A stretch of DNA of 64,000 nt from Brachypterus glaber (GCA_958510825.1 OY294051.1:34162393-34226392), one strand, 5' to 3'. Positions 21,791 to 34,427 are shown, counted from the first letter of the stretch. Made by a program: numbers and translations. The notes: generated by a model not told the origin, from the sequence alone.

Positions 21791-23282
21791 AGTTTTTTTC
21801 ATTAAATGTGTTCAATCTTTTGTTCAAGATTTTTATGTCCACCTGGGATGTTTTTTTGACAATTTTGAAAAAGTCCAAAACTAACGTATGTAACTGTGTA
21901 AAAAATTTATTAATACATACATTGTGGTATGATAAACGTTTTCGTAGTAAATATTTTGTTATTTTTTTCTGTTTTTGTTGATTTTTTTTGAGAAGTTTTC
22001 TTTTGTTAAATGTAGTACCTATATTTTTTGACACCAGTATTTTTATTATTATTATTACCCTTTAGCTGAACCGTGATTAATTACGGACCTGTACGTATAT
22101 AATTGCGATAATATGACACACATGTGTATATTGGGTCGTTGCACTTTATCATACACAAATGATATATTTACATTTGTCTACAGGGTGTTTATTAATTTCT
22201 TATCTATAAATTATGTGTCTAAAGATTTTAAATTACCTATGCGGCATACACAGTAAAAAAAATCTGTATGGTCCTATATACATGAATAAAACAAGTTTTA
22301 CGTATTATGTTAATAATGTAAAGAAAACGTAGTCGGCCGACCCCCCCCCCCAAATATAAAAATGCCACCATTTTATTACTTTTTAAAAAATATATTATTA
22401 TGAAAAATATTTTATACTTAATTAAAAAATAAACTATCAAAGCTAAATCTGTATTAGAAAGAAATCATTTTTTTTTATTTTATTTTTTTTATAGTATATG
22501 AGCGATGGTGTCTCACATATAAAGTAATGTGAAAATTAGGGATGATGTAAAGGGGAGGGGCGCTAACCCCCCAACAACACTAAAGTGGGAAATCCACTGA
22601 CGATCTGGGAAATACTTAGGAAAATTAGTTGGTATAAAACAGTTGAGGGAAATTGATTAGCAGAGTTGAGAAGTTGGTATAGGTACAGGTAAAATATTCC
22701 ATCAGGGTCCTGATTTAATATTTTACCCATGCAGGTGTAACTTTTTTATGCAGGGTAAAAAGTTGAGAAATTCTTAATATTTACTTGGGACCTTCCTCCC
22801 AAAAAAAAATCCCTTGCGTCATCCCTGGTGATAATGAATCATCATGAAAAAAAAGAACGCAATATGTTATCCACTAAAAAGAGTATATTATGGAATGCAA
22901 AACATAACTACGGCTTGTTTATACATATATTTTATTTTTAAACAATTTCATTGTTAAGCATTTTGTTTATTTCTGTTTAGGTTAAAATTTTGTTTTCGAC
23001 GTCAGGTAAAAATACCTGTCCTAATAAATCATGAAAAAGTTACTATTTTTCTACTTTTTTATTATTTTTTTTTAACAGTGTTATACACACGGAAAAAAAT
23101 ATCGAATGAAAAGTATTTGTGATACTTGTTGCAAGTAAAAATAATACTTTAAATATTTAGTTAATTTTAAAATTCATTTGGTCTTTTTTAATAATATTTT
23201 TCAAGAAGTTAGTATAAGTACAGTTTTTTAAATACCTATTTACTGCACAGGTGAATTAAGTGGTACACGGAGAGAAATAAAT

Positions 23283-23802
23283 AGATATATTTAGTGTTTT
23301 TAGTTACCTTAACCTAAACCTTAGCCTAAAAACTTGTTGCTTTAACTATTTTTTGGCAACTAATTCATTAGTAAATGTATATTTACTTTTGCCCGTGTAC
23401 GAGAAAAAAATCCGACTAACTAAAGACTGTTTTCTCGTATAAAATATTCAAAACTGCTGACAACAAAACAATACTTTTCTCAAGAGATAATATTTTCGAA
23501 AAAGGATAAAAAAAGATTTCAGTTTTACAAAAATATTTGTTTGGATTTAGATATATTTAGTGTTTTTAGTTACCTTAACCTAAACCTTAACCTAAAAACT
23601 TGTTGCTTTAACTATTTTTTGGCAACTAATTCATTGTATATTTACTTTTGCCCGTGTACGAGAAAAAAATCCGACTAACTAAAAACTGTTTTCTCGTATA
23701 AAATATTCAAAACTGCTGCCAACAAAAGAATACTTTTCTCAAGAGATAATATTTTCGAAAAAGAATAAAAAAAAAAGATTTCAGTTTTACAAAAATATTT
23801 GT
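23283..23802. repeat. Tandem duplication, two ~260-bp units
   Basis: Unit 1 (23283-23548) and unit 2 (23549-23802) both start AGATATATTTAGTGTTTTTA. They share TTACTTTTGCCCGTGTACGA and AAAACTGCTG(A/C)CAACAAAA(C/G)AAT. They differ by a handful of substitutions and small indels. The CCTTAACCTAAACC stretch in each looks like degenerate insect telomere repeat but is only about 25 bp. Confidence 0.88.
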
Positions 23803-24214
23803 TTAGTGTTGAATATTAAGCGAGCTATCAGTAAAATCTTATAACATAAAGTGTTAGTTCTTAACCCTTTTGACCACCTTTTAGTTAACTTTTTGCCAAA
23901 AAAAATCCCAGCCGAGAACTACTATTTATTGAATAAATAGTATAGTATAATAGAAAGAATAAATTTTATTCTTTCTGTGCGATTTTAACGTATTTCGTAT
24001 TTCCTATATCATATTTTTATTTTTGTGTACAATACTTCTATGAATAGTTCAATAACCAGCAACGGAAAGTGTTAAAAATGAATACTACTTTGCCCACTCA
24101 TAGATTAGTACATTTTGATATTATTATCAAAGTAGTGGCTAAAAAATTATGTCATATCGTGTCTGCGAATTAAACGACTCTTAAATATTAATAGAATGAA
24201 CAGTATAAAAAGTT

Positions 24215-24735
24215 AAAAAACCGTGAAGATAAATAATGCTACGAATTCCATTATATACTATTCACAGTAAATGGTATATGGCATTTTCCCAAATACCAAA
24301 CTAAAAATTAAAAAAATTAAAAAAAAAATTAAAAAAAAACGTAAAAAATTCAATTTTTTTATTTTTTTTTTGTAGTCGATCGAATTATTCATTCTTGAGT
24401 TATTGTGTCCACAAAAACCAGACCTCGGTCGGACGGACAGACAGACATTTTCAAACTTTCTTATTTTATTTGGAATAGTTATCCATCGTCATTTTTTATG
24501 TCTTGAAAATGTGGTTAGAATAAAAAAAACTACGAAATCCGGATTGACAATAATAAAAAAATTGAACATATAGGGTATACGGACCGTTTTATTTACTTTT
24601 AACTTTCTTATTTTATCATGAAACTTATTTGTATCCAAGAATGTTTTGTCTAGAACTTTTTTTGGCGATTTTGGGAAATTCGAAACTATTGTATAATACT
24701 ATTCTAGGGCTATGCGCGATGAATAGTATAATAAA
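24215..24735. repeat. Dispersed ~0.5-kb repeat, copy B (inverted)
   Basis: It contains CCGTGAAGATAAATAATGCT, CACAGTAAATGGTATATGGC, GGACGGACAGACAGACATTT, TCATGAAACTTATTTGTATC, CAAGAATGTTTTGTCTAGAA and CTATTCTAGGGCTATGCGCG, the reverse order and strand of copy A. Confidence 0.7.
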
Positions 24736-24748
24736 CTAAAAATGTTAC

Positions 24749-24885
24749 GGTTAAAAATAACAAAATATTTAAAACCCTAAAACTCATTTAAACCTTTTTG
24801 CAAGAAAGTAAGTGCGGTAGACTTACTTTCTTGCAAAAAGGTTTAAATGAGTTTTAGGGTTTTAAATATTTTGTTATTTTTAACC
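24749..24885. repeat. Perfect 65-bp hairpin with 7-nt loop
   Basis: 24749-24813 is exactly complementary to 24821-24885. The loop is GCGGTAG. The arm runs from GGTTAAAAATAACAAAATAT to CTTTTTGCAAGAAAGTAAGT. The right arm leads straight into an ACCGACTTCCAAAAAGGAGG repeat start. So long a perfect stem is young or maintained. It could be a foldback product, a hairpin RNA source or an assembly artefact. Confidence 0.92.
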
Positions 24886-25381
24886 GACTTCCAAAAAGGA
24901 GGAGGTTATCAATTCGACATGTGACTTTTTGCAAATGTACATTTTAATTCGCCTTCGCCAAAATAAAAAAAAAAAAATCCGCCTTTATGCGATTTTTCCG
25001 TGGAAAACTAGTAATGGCATATTTATAAATTTGTAATTTACTATTATCGTACAAAATTTAATTTGTTTTTCCTTTTTCTCAAAAGGAAAATAAAAAAAAT
25101 TGTTGAAATGTTTTTTTTTATTTATTTTTTTAATAATTGGAAAAATGCAATATATAGATATAGATAAATAGTATATAATGGAATGCGTAGGATTACATAT
25201 GTTCACGGCTTGTTTTACTCTTCGCAGCTCGTTTAGCATTTATTTTTTTAACAAAAAACGAAGCGCTCGGTAGAATTTTTTAATTTTCGCTGAAAATCAT
25301 ATAAATGGCTTTCGAAAAAAAACAAAAAATAGCCCCAAAAAAGCACCATGTATAGTTGGCCATATAATATAGAAAATAGTA

Positions 25382-26173
25382 TAGGGGAAGTCGGGGTTAA
25401 CTGGGCAGCTTTTTTTCATATCGAGTTTTTGAAAAACATGTAAACAATTGTCAAATATTTTCTATAGCAAAAGGTAGATTATTCTTATAGTTAGAACATA
25501 TTAATAATTCAGACGTATATTTTTTAAATAAAAAAGGTATTAACCATAAAGCACTTAACACAGCTGGACCAGTTAACCCCATAGGCCAGGGTTAGCTGGA
25601 CCACTACTCAGGGTTAACTGGTACACTAACAAAAATATATTGTATTGTAATTATTGTGAATAAAAACGATTTAAAATCAAATGAAATTTAATTCTAACAT
25701 AAAATAGACAACATAATATGTTAAATATTAGATATATCTCAGGATTAATTGGTCCGGGGTTAACTGGACATGGCCCAATTAACCCCGCACTAATTAATAT
25801 TGACATAAGTGATTTTGACCATGTCCAGTTAACGCCGAATCAGTTAACCCCGAGTGACACCACTGAATGAAATCATAAAATTTTAATATTTAATAATATA
25901 TTAGGAGGCGGCAATAATTAACAAAATATTCAGTATATTAGGTAAAATATTAGTCTAAATCCTCCTATTATATACCTACTTTTCATCGAAAAAAATTAAC
26001 TCTCTTTACTACAACTTACACGTGGGCAACACGGTCCGCCATAATACTTTAAACAATACTACTAACTAAATATCACTAGAATTTGCACTAATGCGGCAAT
26101 ACTAATAAATAAACTTGATAAAATCCAGGTGGACCAGTTAACCCTGTAGACCAGTTAACCCTGACTTCCCCTA
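25382..26173. mobile_element. DNA transposon remnant with GGTTAACTGGACC repeats, copy 2
   Basis: It has the same ends (TAGGGGAAGTCGGGGTTAAC and complement) and collinear body as 11688-12512, with a few short deletions: 792 against 825 bp. The subterminal GTTAACTGG-type repeats are kept near both ends. It is non-autonomous. Confidence 0.85.
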
Positions 26174-26589
26174 CTATTTACTTAGAAAATATAAATTTCG
26201 ATATTACTATAGTCCATTAACAATAATTTCTATATCAAAACAAATCAATTTAATATTTTCAACAAAAAATAATTATAATTAATATCTTGATATTTCTGTC
26301 TTAATTAATTTTTAATAGCAAACAATTATTACCTTGAATGACACACATAATAAATTTATTTTATTTATATTATTATTTTATTTATTTTATTAATAGTTGG
26401 TTTTATAACTAGGTTTATGAGTATCTTTTAAGTTTATATTGTTTTGTTTTTATTCATAAACATACTACAAATTATAACTTTTTATTATTGCAAAAACATG
26501 TGTGATTTTTGAAGATATGTTTATTAAAATTTTTTTCAAATGTTTTATAGAGAATATTATACAGGATACTAGGATATAGTAGAGAAAAA

Positions 26590-26735
26590 AAGCAAGTCGC
26601 TTGCAAAACAACTTTACACTACGATATTTCAAGAAATCTTTGACATGGAGACTTGAAATTTGGAACAAATTTTGTTTCCTACTAGAAAATCTTTGTTCCA
26701 AGTCACTAGGTCAAAGCATTTTTGAAATATAGTTT
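26590..26735. repeat. Imperfect hairpin TTTGACATGGAGACTTGAAA
   Basis: ACACTACGATATTTCAAGAA…GAGACTTGAAATTTGGAACA is mirrored by TTGTTCCAAGTCACTAGGTC…TTTTTGAAATATAGT. A related fragment lies at 39416-39510. Confidence 0.6.
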
Positions 26736-26744
26736 GGACTTTTA

Positions 26745-27220
26745 CGTGAGGCTTAACACATTTTTGCCCCAAACTTTTTTATGTGTATGTTTTTTGTATT
26801 TTTTTGTAAAAAATATAGATTCCTTCAGTAAAAATACATAAAAAATGTCATAGTGTAACACTGTAGGAGCAACCGTTATAAAAAAAATGCAATTAGGAGG
26901 AAGTAACATTTTGTGCCACCAAAAACGTTACTTTTTAAAGGCCATTACTCCTTTAATATTAAATTTAGGTGTTTTGGTGAAGAATACTTTTTTGCTTAGT
27001 TTTAAATGAAGAATCACCCTGCAGCATTAAAATTTTATTGATGCTTTTTTTTTGGTTTCCCATTCTATATGTCATCTTCGAAGAGCCGTAGCTCCCTTAG
27101 GACTCATTTCTGGACCAACATTTATAGGAACTTGTTTCATATTTTTTAATGTAGAATCATTCCTTAAAATATCTACATGCGACTCTGTTACACCCTGTAT
27201 ATTTCTAAATAAATAATTGT
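26745..27220. repeat. TACACCCTGTATA-ended dispersed repeat, fragment 1
   Basis: It includes GTTTTGGTGAAGAATACTTT, AATCACCCTGCAGCATTAAA, CGTAGCTCCCTTAGGACTCA, CATTTATAGGAACTTGTTTC and the terminus TACACCCTGTATA. The right half is repeated at 42125-42405, and a short terminus recurs at 28195-28315. It is related in design to the foldback at 31818-32990. Confidence 0.7.
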
Positions 27221-28799
27221 ATTCTATATACAAATAAGTTAGTCTAAAATAATTATTATAATGGGTAGTAAAAAATGGAGCAACAATTTCGAAATTAATT
27301 ATTAAAATTCTAAGCATACCTTTATAACTTGACTGAAATCAAGCACGATTTCATGAAAAATACATTCAGTTGAAATGGTCATACGTGCGTTCTGTCATGT
27401 TTCAGAATAATTCATTGTTTATATAAAGGACGACTTTTACTAATGTCCTAAATAAAACTATGACATTACACTGCGGTAAAATCAGTCTTACATTTTTAAA
27501 TTTTTTCCCTGCCCACTTTCTGCCGAAGTCCTTTTACCAAAAGTAAATTGAGTATTCTTTACCATACTAAATAATATTTTAAAAGATTTTGTATATAAAA
27601 AAGCCAGGACCAGGTTTTCTATTAGGCACAAGTATTGTGCCTAGTATTACACTATGCCTTTATATCGGTCGGAAAATTTTAGGGGGAGGTAAATTTTTAG
27701 TTGAGACTGAAGAAGTTTGCTCATCACAAGTGTACTGGGTCTTTTTTCTTTGTGTCATTAATTTAATTTGGGGTTGGGGGGGGGGGGCGTTGTATACCAG
27801 GTGAGTTTCAGTCCATTGTACCCCTAAAATTTAAAATTAGGTTGTTTTCAAAGCATTTTTTTATTGGTGCATTTTTAGTTCCTATTTTTGATGCCTTTTT
27901 AATTGCAATTTTCTCGAGAACGGTTGCCCTGCGGTTTTAAATAAAGAGTACCTTTTTTATGTATTATTAATTAAACATTTTATTGAGAAAATTTAAAAAA
28001 ATCTACAGTTAAAAAAGTTTGGGGCAAAAAAGTTACATCGCCCCCCTCCCATTTTGGGACGTCCCTGGTTAAAATTACCAAATAAAATTACATAAAATGA
28101 TAAAATTTATTGGTATGTGCAAAAACTTGTTACTGCGGTTCATAGGGTTCCAGAGATAATAAATAAAAACTACTTTTTGGATTTACCCTTAAGGCCTTAT
28201 GAGGGTCGTAGCTCCCATAGGGCTCATTTCCGGAACAACCTTTATAGGAACTTTTTATCATATTAATTAAACTTAAAATTTTGTACCTTATTTCTAAATC
28301 ACTCTGTATAGAAAATCGTTAATACGGTAAGAAACTCTTAAGATTGAAAGGAATTCTACCATTTTCCATTTTTTCAGTGAATCTACCTATTATTTATTTA
28401 ATTTTAAAATGCGACTGCGGTAAAAGTGTCTAACACAGGAAGAAGACATAAAAATACATAGTTCCTTCCTTTTAAGGCGATTTTAAATTAACGCTATAAA
28501 ATTTTGTTAGGCTTACGCCATTTTATACACTCTTTACTGAGAGAAAACAACTGGACAATAAAATATATTTTTATTGATTTTAAATCTTTATTTCTTTAAT
28601 TGCGCAAAATCCTGACGTGATAGAAAAGAACTAAGTACAGAATCGAAATCAGCGTAGTCGAATTATCCAAAATCATATGTTCGCATGTCTGAAGCAGGAC
28701 CTTTTAGGACTGTGCTATTAATTTAGTTGCTCTTTTTTAGTAGTGCAGAAATCTTGCCAAAATTATCAAAGAAGTTTTCAATATGTTTCTTAGTACATA

Positions 28800-29517
28800 C
28801 TTTTTCTACGACTGCTTTAGAATGTCAGCAAATACACACACTTTTCAAACACAGAATGAATCTATTCTAGCTCTAGATACGGTATGAATATTCCGTATCA
28901 AGTGTTAGAGTGAGCACATGTAGTGCCATCTCTTGTTTATAAAAGTAAAGAAAACTGTAGCAAAATTAGCAAAAATATATATATTTTACCATGAAATATT
29001 GAATAATTTAATGCAATTTAAAGTTTTGCGTTAAAATTACATAAGGTTTATTGGTTTTTCTTAATATTTGACCAGTTTTTTTATCAATTTAGTTCAAAAA
29101 GTTAAAACTGCTCCATCTATTGTTAAATATTTAAACCTGATATCTGTCACAACAATCTGACATAACCTTCAATTTTTGCATTATAATTTGTAAATATGTG
29201 CTAAAATTAAATAAAAATCTTTTTTAAGTACTGATTTGATAAAATTATTAAATAACATTAATTGCTTTATTTAAAAATATGTGTTTTGTTGCATTTACAA
29301 TGTCGTTTCACAAAAAACATTGTTTTCAACCTTGTCCGCAGTTTAAAGCCATACATTGTTTCATATTTGCAGTCGAAGAAAAAGTATAGTCTACAACACG
29401 TATGGAATAGTCATTCCGCGCTGGCGGGACCGTCATACTCGCCTGCCGGCTCGTATGACAAACTTTCCACTCGCGCGGAATATTGTCTATTCCATACTAG
29501 TTATAGAATATACTATT
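28800..29517. repeat. 0.7-kb dispersed repeat with a nested terminal hairpin, copy 1
   Basis: Collinear and nearly identical to 58145-58854 over about 715 bp, from TTTTCTACGACTGCTTTAGA to TTATAGAATATACTATT. The last ~125 bp (29392-29514) are GC-richer and form a stem within a stem. An outer pair TATGGAATAG…CTATTCCATA and CATTCCGCGC…GCGCGGAATA encloses an inner palindrome GTCATACTCGCCTG/CCGGCTCGTATGAC. Short frames in it look accidental. Element class unknown. Confidence 0.8.
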
Positions 29518-30344
29518 CCGAGATACTTTTCATTTAAAAAATTTTCAGGTGAAAGCAAATTGTTTTTTCAGATTTACAGTACTGTAAACTATCCTATGGC
29601 TGCTTTCTCTATAGAAACATACACGTGTTCTTTGGTAATAATTAAATCCTATAAGGTGTTAATGACAAAAATTTTGGTATTTATATTAACGGTTGTTGAC
29701 TTTATAATCATAAATAAACTAAATACAACGGTTGTGATTGGAATATTTAAAACGTAAAATGGAGTTAAAATAGTGCTGCCAACAAAAGAATACTTTCCCC
29801 TATATTCATTGTTTTTGTTTTAATGGACAGCAGTCCAATACGTTAGGCAACATAAATTTAGGTCTTCAATACCAACCCAAAAAGAAAATTCCCTAAAAAT
29901 ATTATATTTGATGTTATCACAGTGCAACAAAAAGTGTGCATTATATGCAAAATTATTAAAGAATACATAAAACAGCTTATTAAACACAAAAACAAGTAAA
30001 AAATCTTCACACACTACGGTGTATTATCAATGACTGTCAAATTAAGGAGTAGGTCATAAGTTCCCTAGGAAACTTTAGACCTACTGTACACATAGCTGTG
30101 TTATAAAAAGTAAAAAAAAATAATTTTTTACTTAAAAAAAACAAATATCGTACCTTCATGTAATTTAAAATATAATCTAAAATCTTATTTTTACCTAAAA
30201 TAATAATTTTATTTCAAAACAATAATAATTATACTTTTATCTCTTTCTGTAGAACTTCTCTCTTCATTTAATCTAAATAGGTGGCAGTCCATTGAAATTT
30301 ATGAAAATAAAAATATAAAAATATATATAAAACATTTTACTATT

Positions 30345-30500
30345 CCTTAAAACGACTTTTGTTTGATTAATGCAGTCGTCCCTCCGAAGTGACTGACCGA
30401 TTTCGTGCTTTTTAGCACTCTTCAGGGCCACATATCGGTAGTAGGGACAACTACGAAAATCAAATCCTTTCCATATATCTCTATATTGAGTTTAAAAATC
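30345..30500. repeat. AAACGACTTTTGTTTGATTA repeat, first copy
   Basis: It carries CAGTCGTCCCTCCGAAGTGA, TTTCGTGCTTTTTAGCACTC, TTCAGGGCCACATATCGGTA and CTACGAAAATCAAATCCTTT. The same ~165-bp block recurs at 30772-30945 in direct orientation. Confidence 0.85.
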
Positions 30501-30716
30501 GTTGTAAGGAAAAGCAAAAACAGCTAGCGACATCTACTGCTAAAAGCAGAGACTGGATAAACCTATCGACAGTCCAAAAAAGGAAGCAGTTATCGGTTTC
30601 AAGAACCTATTGCACTCTGTCGATAGGGGGCAGATTAATCAATGCCACGGTGGACATTGCCGCCAATTAAATCCTAAACGCTAGGAGGGCACCTTTTACA
30701 GTGGTATCTGAATTAA

Positions 30717-31060
30717 TAAACTAAATTAAATTGTTTGATATTTACAAATTTAAAAAATCTATATAAAACATTATACTATTCCTTAAAACGACTTTTGTTT
30801 CATTAACGCAGTCGTCCCTCCGAAGTGACTGATCGATTTCGTGCTTTTTAGCACCCTTCAGAGCCACATATCGGTAGTAGGGACAACTACGAAAATCAAA
30901 TCCTTTCCATATATCTCTATATAGAGTTTAAAAATCAAAATCGATCACTCACTTCGGAGGGACGACTGCGTTAATCAAACAAAAGTCGTTTTAAGGAATA
31001 GTAAAATGTTTTATATAGATTTTTTAAATTTGTAAATATCAAACAATTTAATTTAGTTTA
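30717..31060. repeat. Hairpin element containing the second copy
   Basis: The left arm 30717-30842 (TAAACTAAATTAAATTGTTT … GTCGTCCCTCCGAAGTGACT) is complementary to 30937-31060. The two arms differ at only a few positions. The loop carries the TTTAGCACCCTTCAGAGCCA block. Confidence 0.87.
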
Positions 31061-31194
31061 TAAAAATATATATTTCAAAAAAAATTACCTTCATTGATTT
31101 ATACCAAAAACAATCTCATACGGGAACTTTTCATAGGTAACCTATGATTCAAATTTGAAGTCAGCTTGCTCGAGTTATCGCTCACAAATTTTCT

Positions 31195-31232
31195 GGACAG
31201 ACAGACTAGCAGAACGACAGACAGATTTTTTT
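31195..31232. repeat. GACAGACAGAC core of a dispersed repeat
   Basis: CTGGACAGACAGACTAGCAG is followed by AACGACAGACAGATTTTTTT, after an upstream GCTCGAGTTATCGCTCACAA block. It belongs with the cores near 5622, 21740, 24428, 44704 and 59742. Confidence 0.65.
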
Positions 31233-31299
31233 TTTGAATAAATCAGCTGGTTTACATATATGTAAAATGTCGAGAATCATAAAAAAACAATACAGTTTC

Positions 31300-31560
31300 T
31301 TTTTTTATTAAGGCAGGACTTAATTAGAAGAATGAAGATTAGAGCATTATTATTAACAATTATAATTTATTATGTTTATTTTTATGGTTTGTATGAAGAA
31401 TGTGAAGGAATAAGGTATAAAATATTAAACACTGGATGAAATATGGAATGGCTAAAAGATGTGAAGCACTGAAATTTACTGTAAATGACAACACTCCGTG
31501 GTATAAAACACCTAATTAACTGGGTCCCTAAAGAGTATAAATAAATAAATAAATAAATGT
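31300..31560 (+). other. Possible LINE 3' end with (ATAA)n tail
   Basis: A 250-bp stretch ends in GAGTATAAATAAATAAATAA (31532-31559), an AATAAA-containing tetranucleotide tail. Before it a plus-strand frame reads WMKYGMAKRCEALKFTVNDN up to a stop. Tail structure suggests retroposition, but I do not recognise the protein. Confidence 0.3.
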
Positions 31561-31817
31561 AAAATAATAATAATAATAATAATAATTTTACACCACAAAA
31601 GGTTAACCGCATTGCTCCATTTTGGGATCTATTACATCATAAAAAACTTTTCGTGGTGGGTCTTAAATCTGAAAATTATTTTGCAGATAGCTTAAAAAAA
31701 CACATGCTCTTTAACGGTGTATACTTTTAAATGAACATTTTCGCAGACTTTCGGTGACATCTGAAGGTTTTTTTCTTTATGTTTCCTTGAGATAAAATTT
31801 GGGGAATATTTTTAGTA

Positions 31818-32990
31818 TACAGGGTGTATTTGAATTAGCGTAGGTGATTCTACATGATAAAATATGACAAAAAGTTCCTATAAACATATGTCTAAAAATG
31901 CGTCATAAGGGAGCTACACCCCTTTGAAATTGGCTAAAAAAATCGGTTTTTATTTAATAACTCAGGAACCCTTTGGGATATGTTAACGAGGTTTTGCAGT
32001 TGAATTAATCCTAATAAGGCCCATCTTTGTATGTCATTTTTACGTACTTATTTAAACCAGGGGTGTGCGAAACGGGGGGGCCTTATCAGTTTTTTATCCC
32101 AAATTTTTTTCTGTGTAACTTTTTTGCAATTTTATTTTTGAACTATGATTCCTCAGGTCAAAATACATAAATAGGTACTCTTGTTGTAATACTGTAGGAT
32201 TAACCGTTTTCGAGAAAAGTTCATTTGAAGGTGAAATTTCACGGTTCGAGGACGAAAAATTAAATACTAAAATGTCGAAAACCAAAATTTTAATGATGCA
32301 ATGTTATTCTACATCAAAAACTAAGAAACAAAGTTTCCATACATGTAGGTCGAAAAAACGCTTTTAAAGCTACCATAGCCCTTTAAAAATGGTGCATATT
32401 TAGGAGACCATAGCTCTATTAGGATTGATTTTTGGAAGTATCTGTACATGAGGTTTTTTTCTTAGTTTTTAATGTACATTCGCCCTGCATCATTCAAATT
32501 TTAGTTTTCAACATTTTAGTATTTAATTTTTCGTCCTCGAACCGTGAAATTTCACCTTCAAATGAACTTTTCTCGAAAACGGTTAATCCTACAGTATTAC
32601 AACAAGAGTACCTTTTTTATGTATTTTGACCTGAGGAGTCATATTTCAAAAATAAAATTGCAAAAAAGTTACACAGAAATAAGTTTGGGACAAAAAACTG
32701 ATAAGCCCCCCCCCCCCGTTTCGCACACCCCTGGTTGAAATAAGTACATGAAAATAACACACACAAACGGGCCTGGATAGAATTAGTTGACGTGCAAAAC
32801 CTCGTTGATATATCTTATCTTATATATCCTGAGTTATTAAATAAAAACCGATTTTTTTAGCCACTTTCAAAGGGGCGTAGCTCCCTTATGACGCATTTTT
32901 AGACATATTTTTTTAGGAACTTTTTGTCATATTTTATGATGTAGAATCATCTGTTAAAATTTCCGACGCTATTTCAAATACACCGTGTAT
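31818..32990. mobile_element. 1.17-kb foldback element with ACAGGGTGTATTTGAAT ends
   Basis: The termini are ACAGGGTGTATTTGAATTAG and its near-complement (…GCTATTTCAAATACACCGTGT), with TA at both borders. The complementary arms continue inward: CTACATGATAAAATATGACA, AAATGCGTCATAAGGGAGCT, CCAGGGGTGTGCGAAACGGG, CGTTTTCGAGAAAAGTTCAT and TTCACGGTTCGAGGACGAAA each occur once per arm. Arms are about 450-500 bp. A disrupted second copy lies at 52380-53575. There is no transposase; the frames inside are arm-derived. Confidence 0.88.
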
Positions 32991-33521
32991 TTTCAGAATT
33001 CTCTGTTACTTGTTAACCGGTTATGATGTCTAAATTTCATTAAAAAATTAACTTTTTTGGTTATTTTGTTTTTATTTAACTATAATATAATTAATTTATA
33101 ATTTATAGAATATATCAAAATAGTATATCAATCTGTATTTTAAACACTGATGTCAACGACATTTAATCAAAAAAGAGTTCAATTTACAGTTTATGTCATT
33201 TGCAATTAAAATTTCATTACAAAAAATACATTAAAAGTATCATAAGTATGTAGGTAGGTGTTTTTAAAATAGGAAATCCCGATTCAGTTTTAAATAGATA
33301 AAAATGAACGATTAAAAGTCCAAAAACCGTTACTATATTTTAATTAAAAAATTTTGATTTAAATTAATATATTTATGATAAATCTTTTAATTTATAGAAT
33401 ATTTTAATGATATCGTTAGTTTCGGTATTTGCTTTTTAACTGTATAACGGATAAAGATAGAATCAATTTGTACAATGATACCCAAATTATGTTAATATTT
33501 CTTTTTTTATATCACTAATGT
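32991..33521. other. No gene seen
   Basis: AT-rich unique-looking sequence between two elements. Confidence 0.5.
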
Positions 33522-34427
33522 TAGGGGCTGTCCATATATTATGTAACGCGCCTAGGCGGGGGGGTCAGAGAAATTGTTACAGTTTATGACAGGGGGGGGG
33601 GTCTAGGTAAACGTTACGTAACGGAATTTAATAAATTTAATGTTTATATCCTAAGCTTGGCAGATGTATTTTTATTTCAACATAGATTACTATTTAGTGG
33701 CCCATAATTCCCTTTATCACACAAAAATTGACGAAACTTTGCATATTTAAATAATATTGTAATCAATAAAAAAAACTGTTGACATTGACATATTAAAAAA
33801 AATCTTACGGCCCTGTTCTTGCGTGATCTTGCCGATGAATCATCAATGCATAAACAATATACGTGTTATATGTGTAAAAAGAGGTACCTAGTATTTTTTC
33901 CCTGTGTGATATTGATTATTAATATTTTTTTAAAGTTTGAGTGATTATTTCGTGTAAATTATTTTTAAGGTTATGTTATACTATATTTAAGGTTCATGTT
34001 TGTTTTGTCGAGAAAAACGAATCAATAGTGAGAATACAGTTAAATTTATTGCGAAACAAAATTTTTATATTGTTACAGGGGGGGGTGTTGGTAAATGTAA
34101 CAGTTTGTTACACAGGGGGGGGTCAATTTTTTTGAAAAATTGTGTTACTAGTTGGATAATTTTCTTCTTTTAATTCTTAAACTTCACTGTTTTATAAAAA
34201 ACTAAAACATTTAATTTTCTCCCAAAACCAATTAAATTTCACTATTTTATTATGTTAAAAATATATAATCAACATTTTTTTAAGTTTTTGACTTTACTGG
34301 ATAAGTGACAAATAGTGAAAAATAGTTATCAGTACCAAGACCCCCTACCCCCCTTATAAGCTCGTAACTTTTTTGACAACCCCCTCGGCACCCTAAAAAT
34401 CTTACGTAATTTTTGCACGGCCCCTAA
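33522..34427. mobile_element. MITE-like element with TTAGGGGCTGTCC ends and G-rich tracts
   Basis: The left end TTAGGGGCTGTCCATATATT ATGTAA and the right end TTACGTAATTTTTGCACGGC CCCTAA are inverted repeats. Inside are repeated GTTAC…GGGGGGGG blocks at 33576-33602 and 34073-34122, and complementary CCCCCTACCCCCC at 34340-34355. The 'GTAACG' termini resemble MITE ends common in arthropods. No transposase is seen. Confidence 0.75.

Noticed and set aside
23305..23335. CCTTAACCTAAACCTTAGCC, similar to insect (TTAGG)n telomere repeat
   Set aside because: Only about 25 bp, degenerate, and duplicated only because it lies inside a 260-bp tandem unit.
29356..29757. 133-codon plus-strand frame
   Set aside because: It starts inside a dispersed repeat and reads through its terminal hairpin; the copy at 58695 breaks differently.
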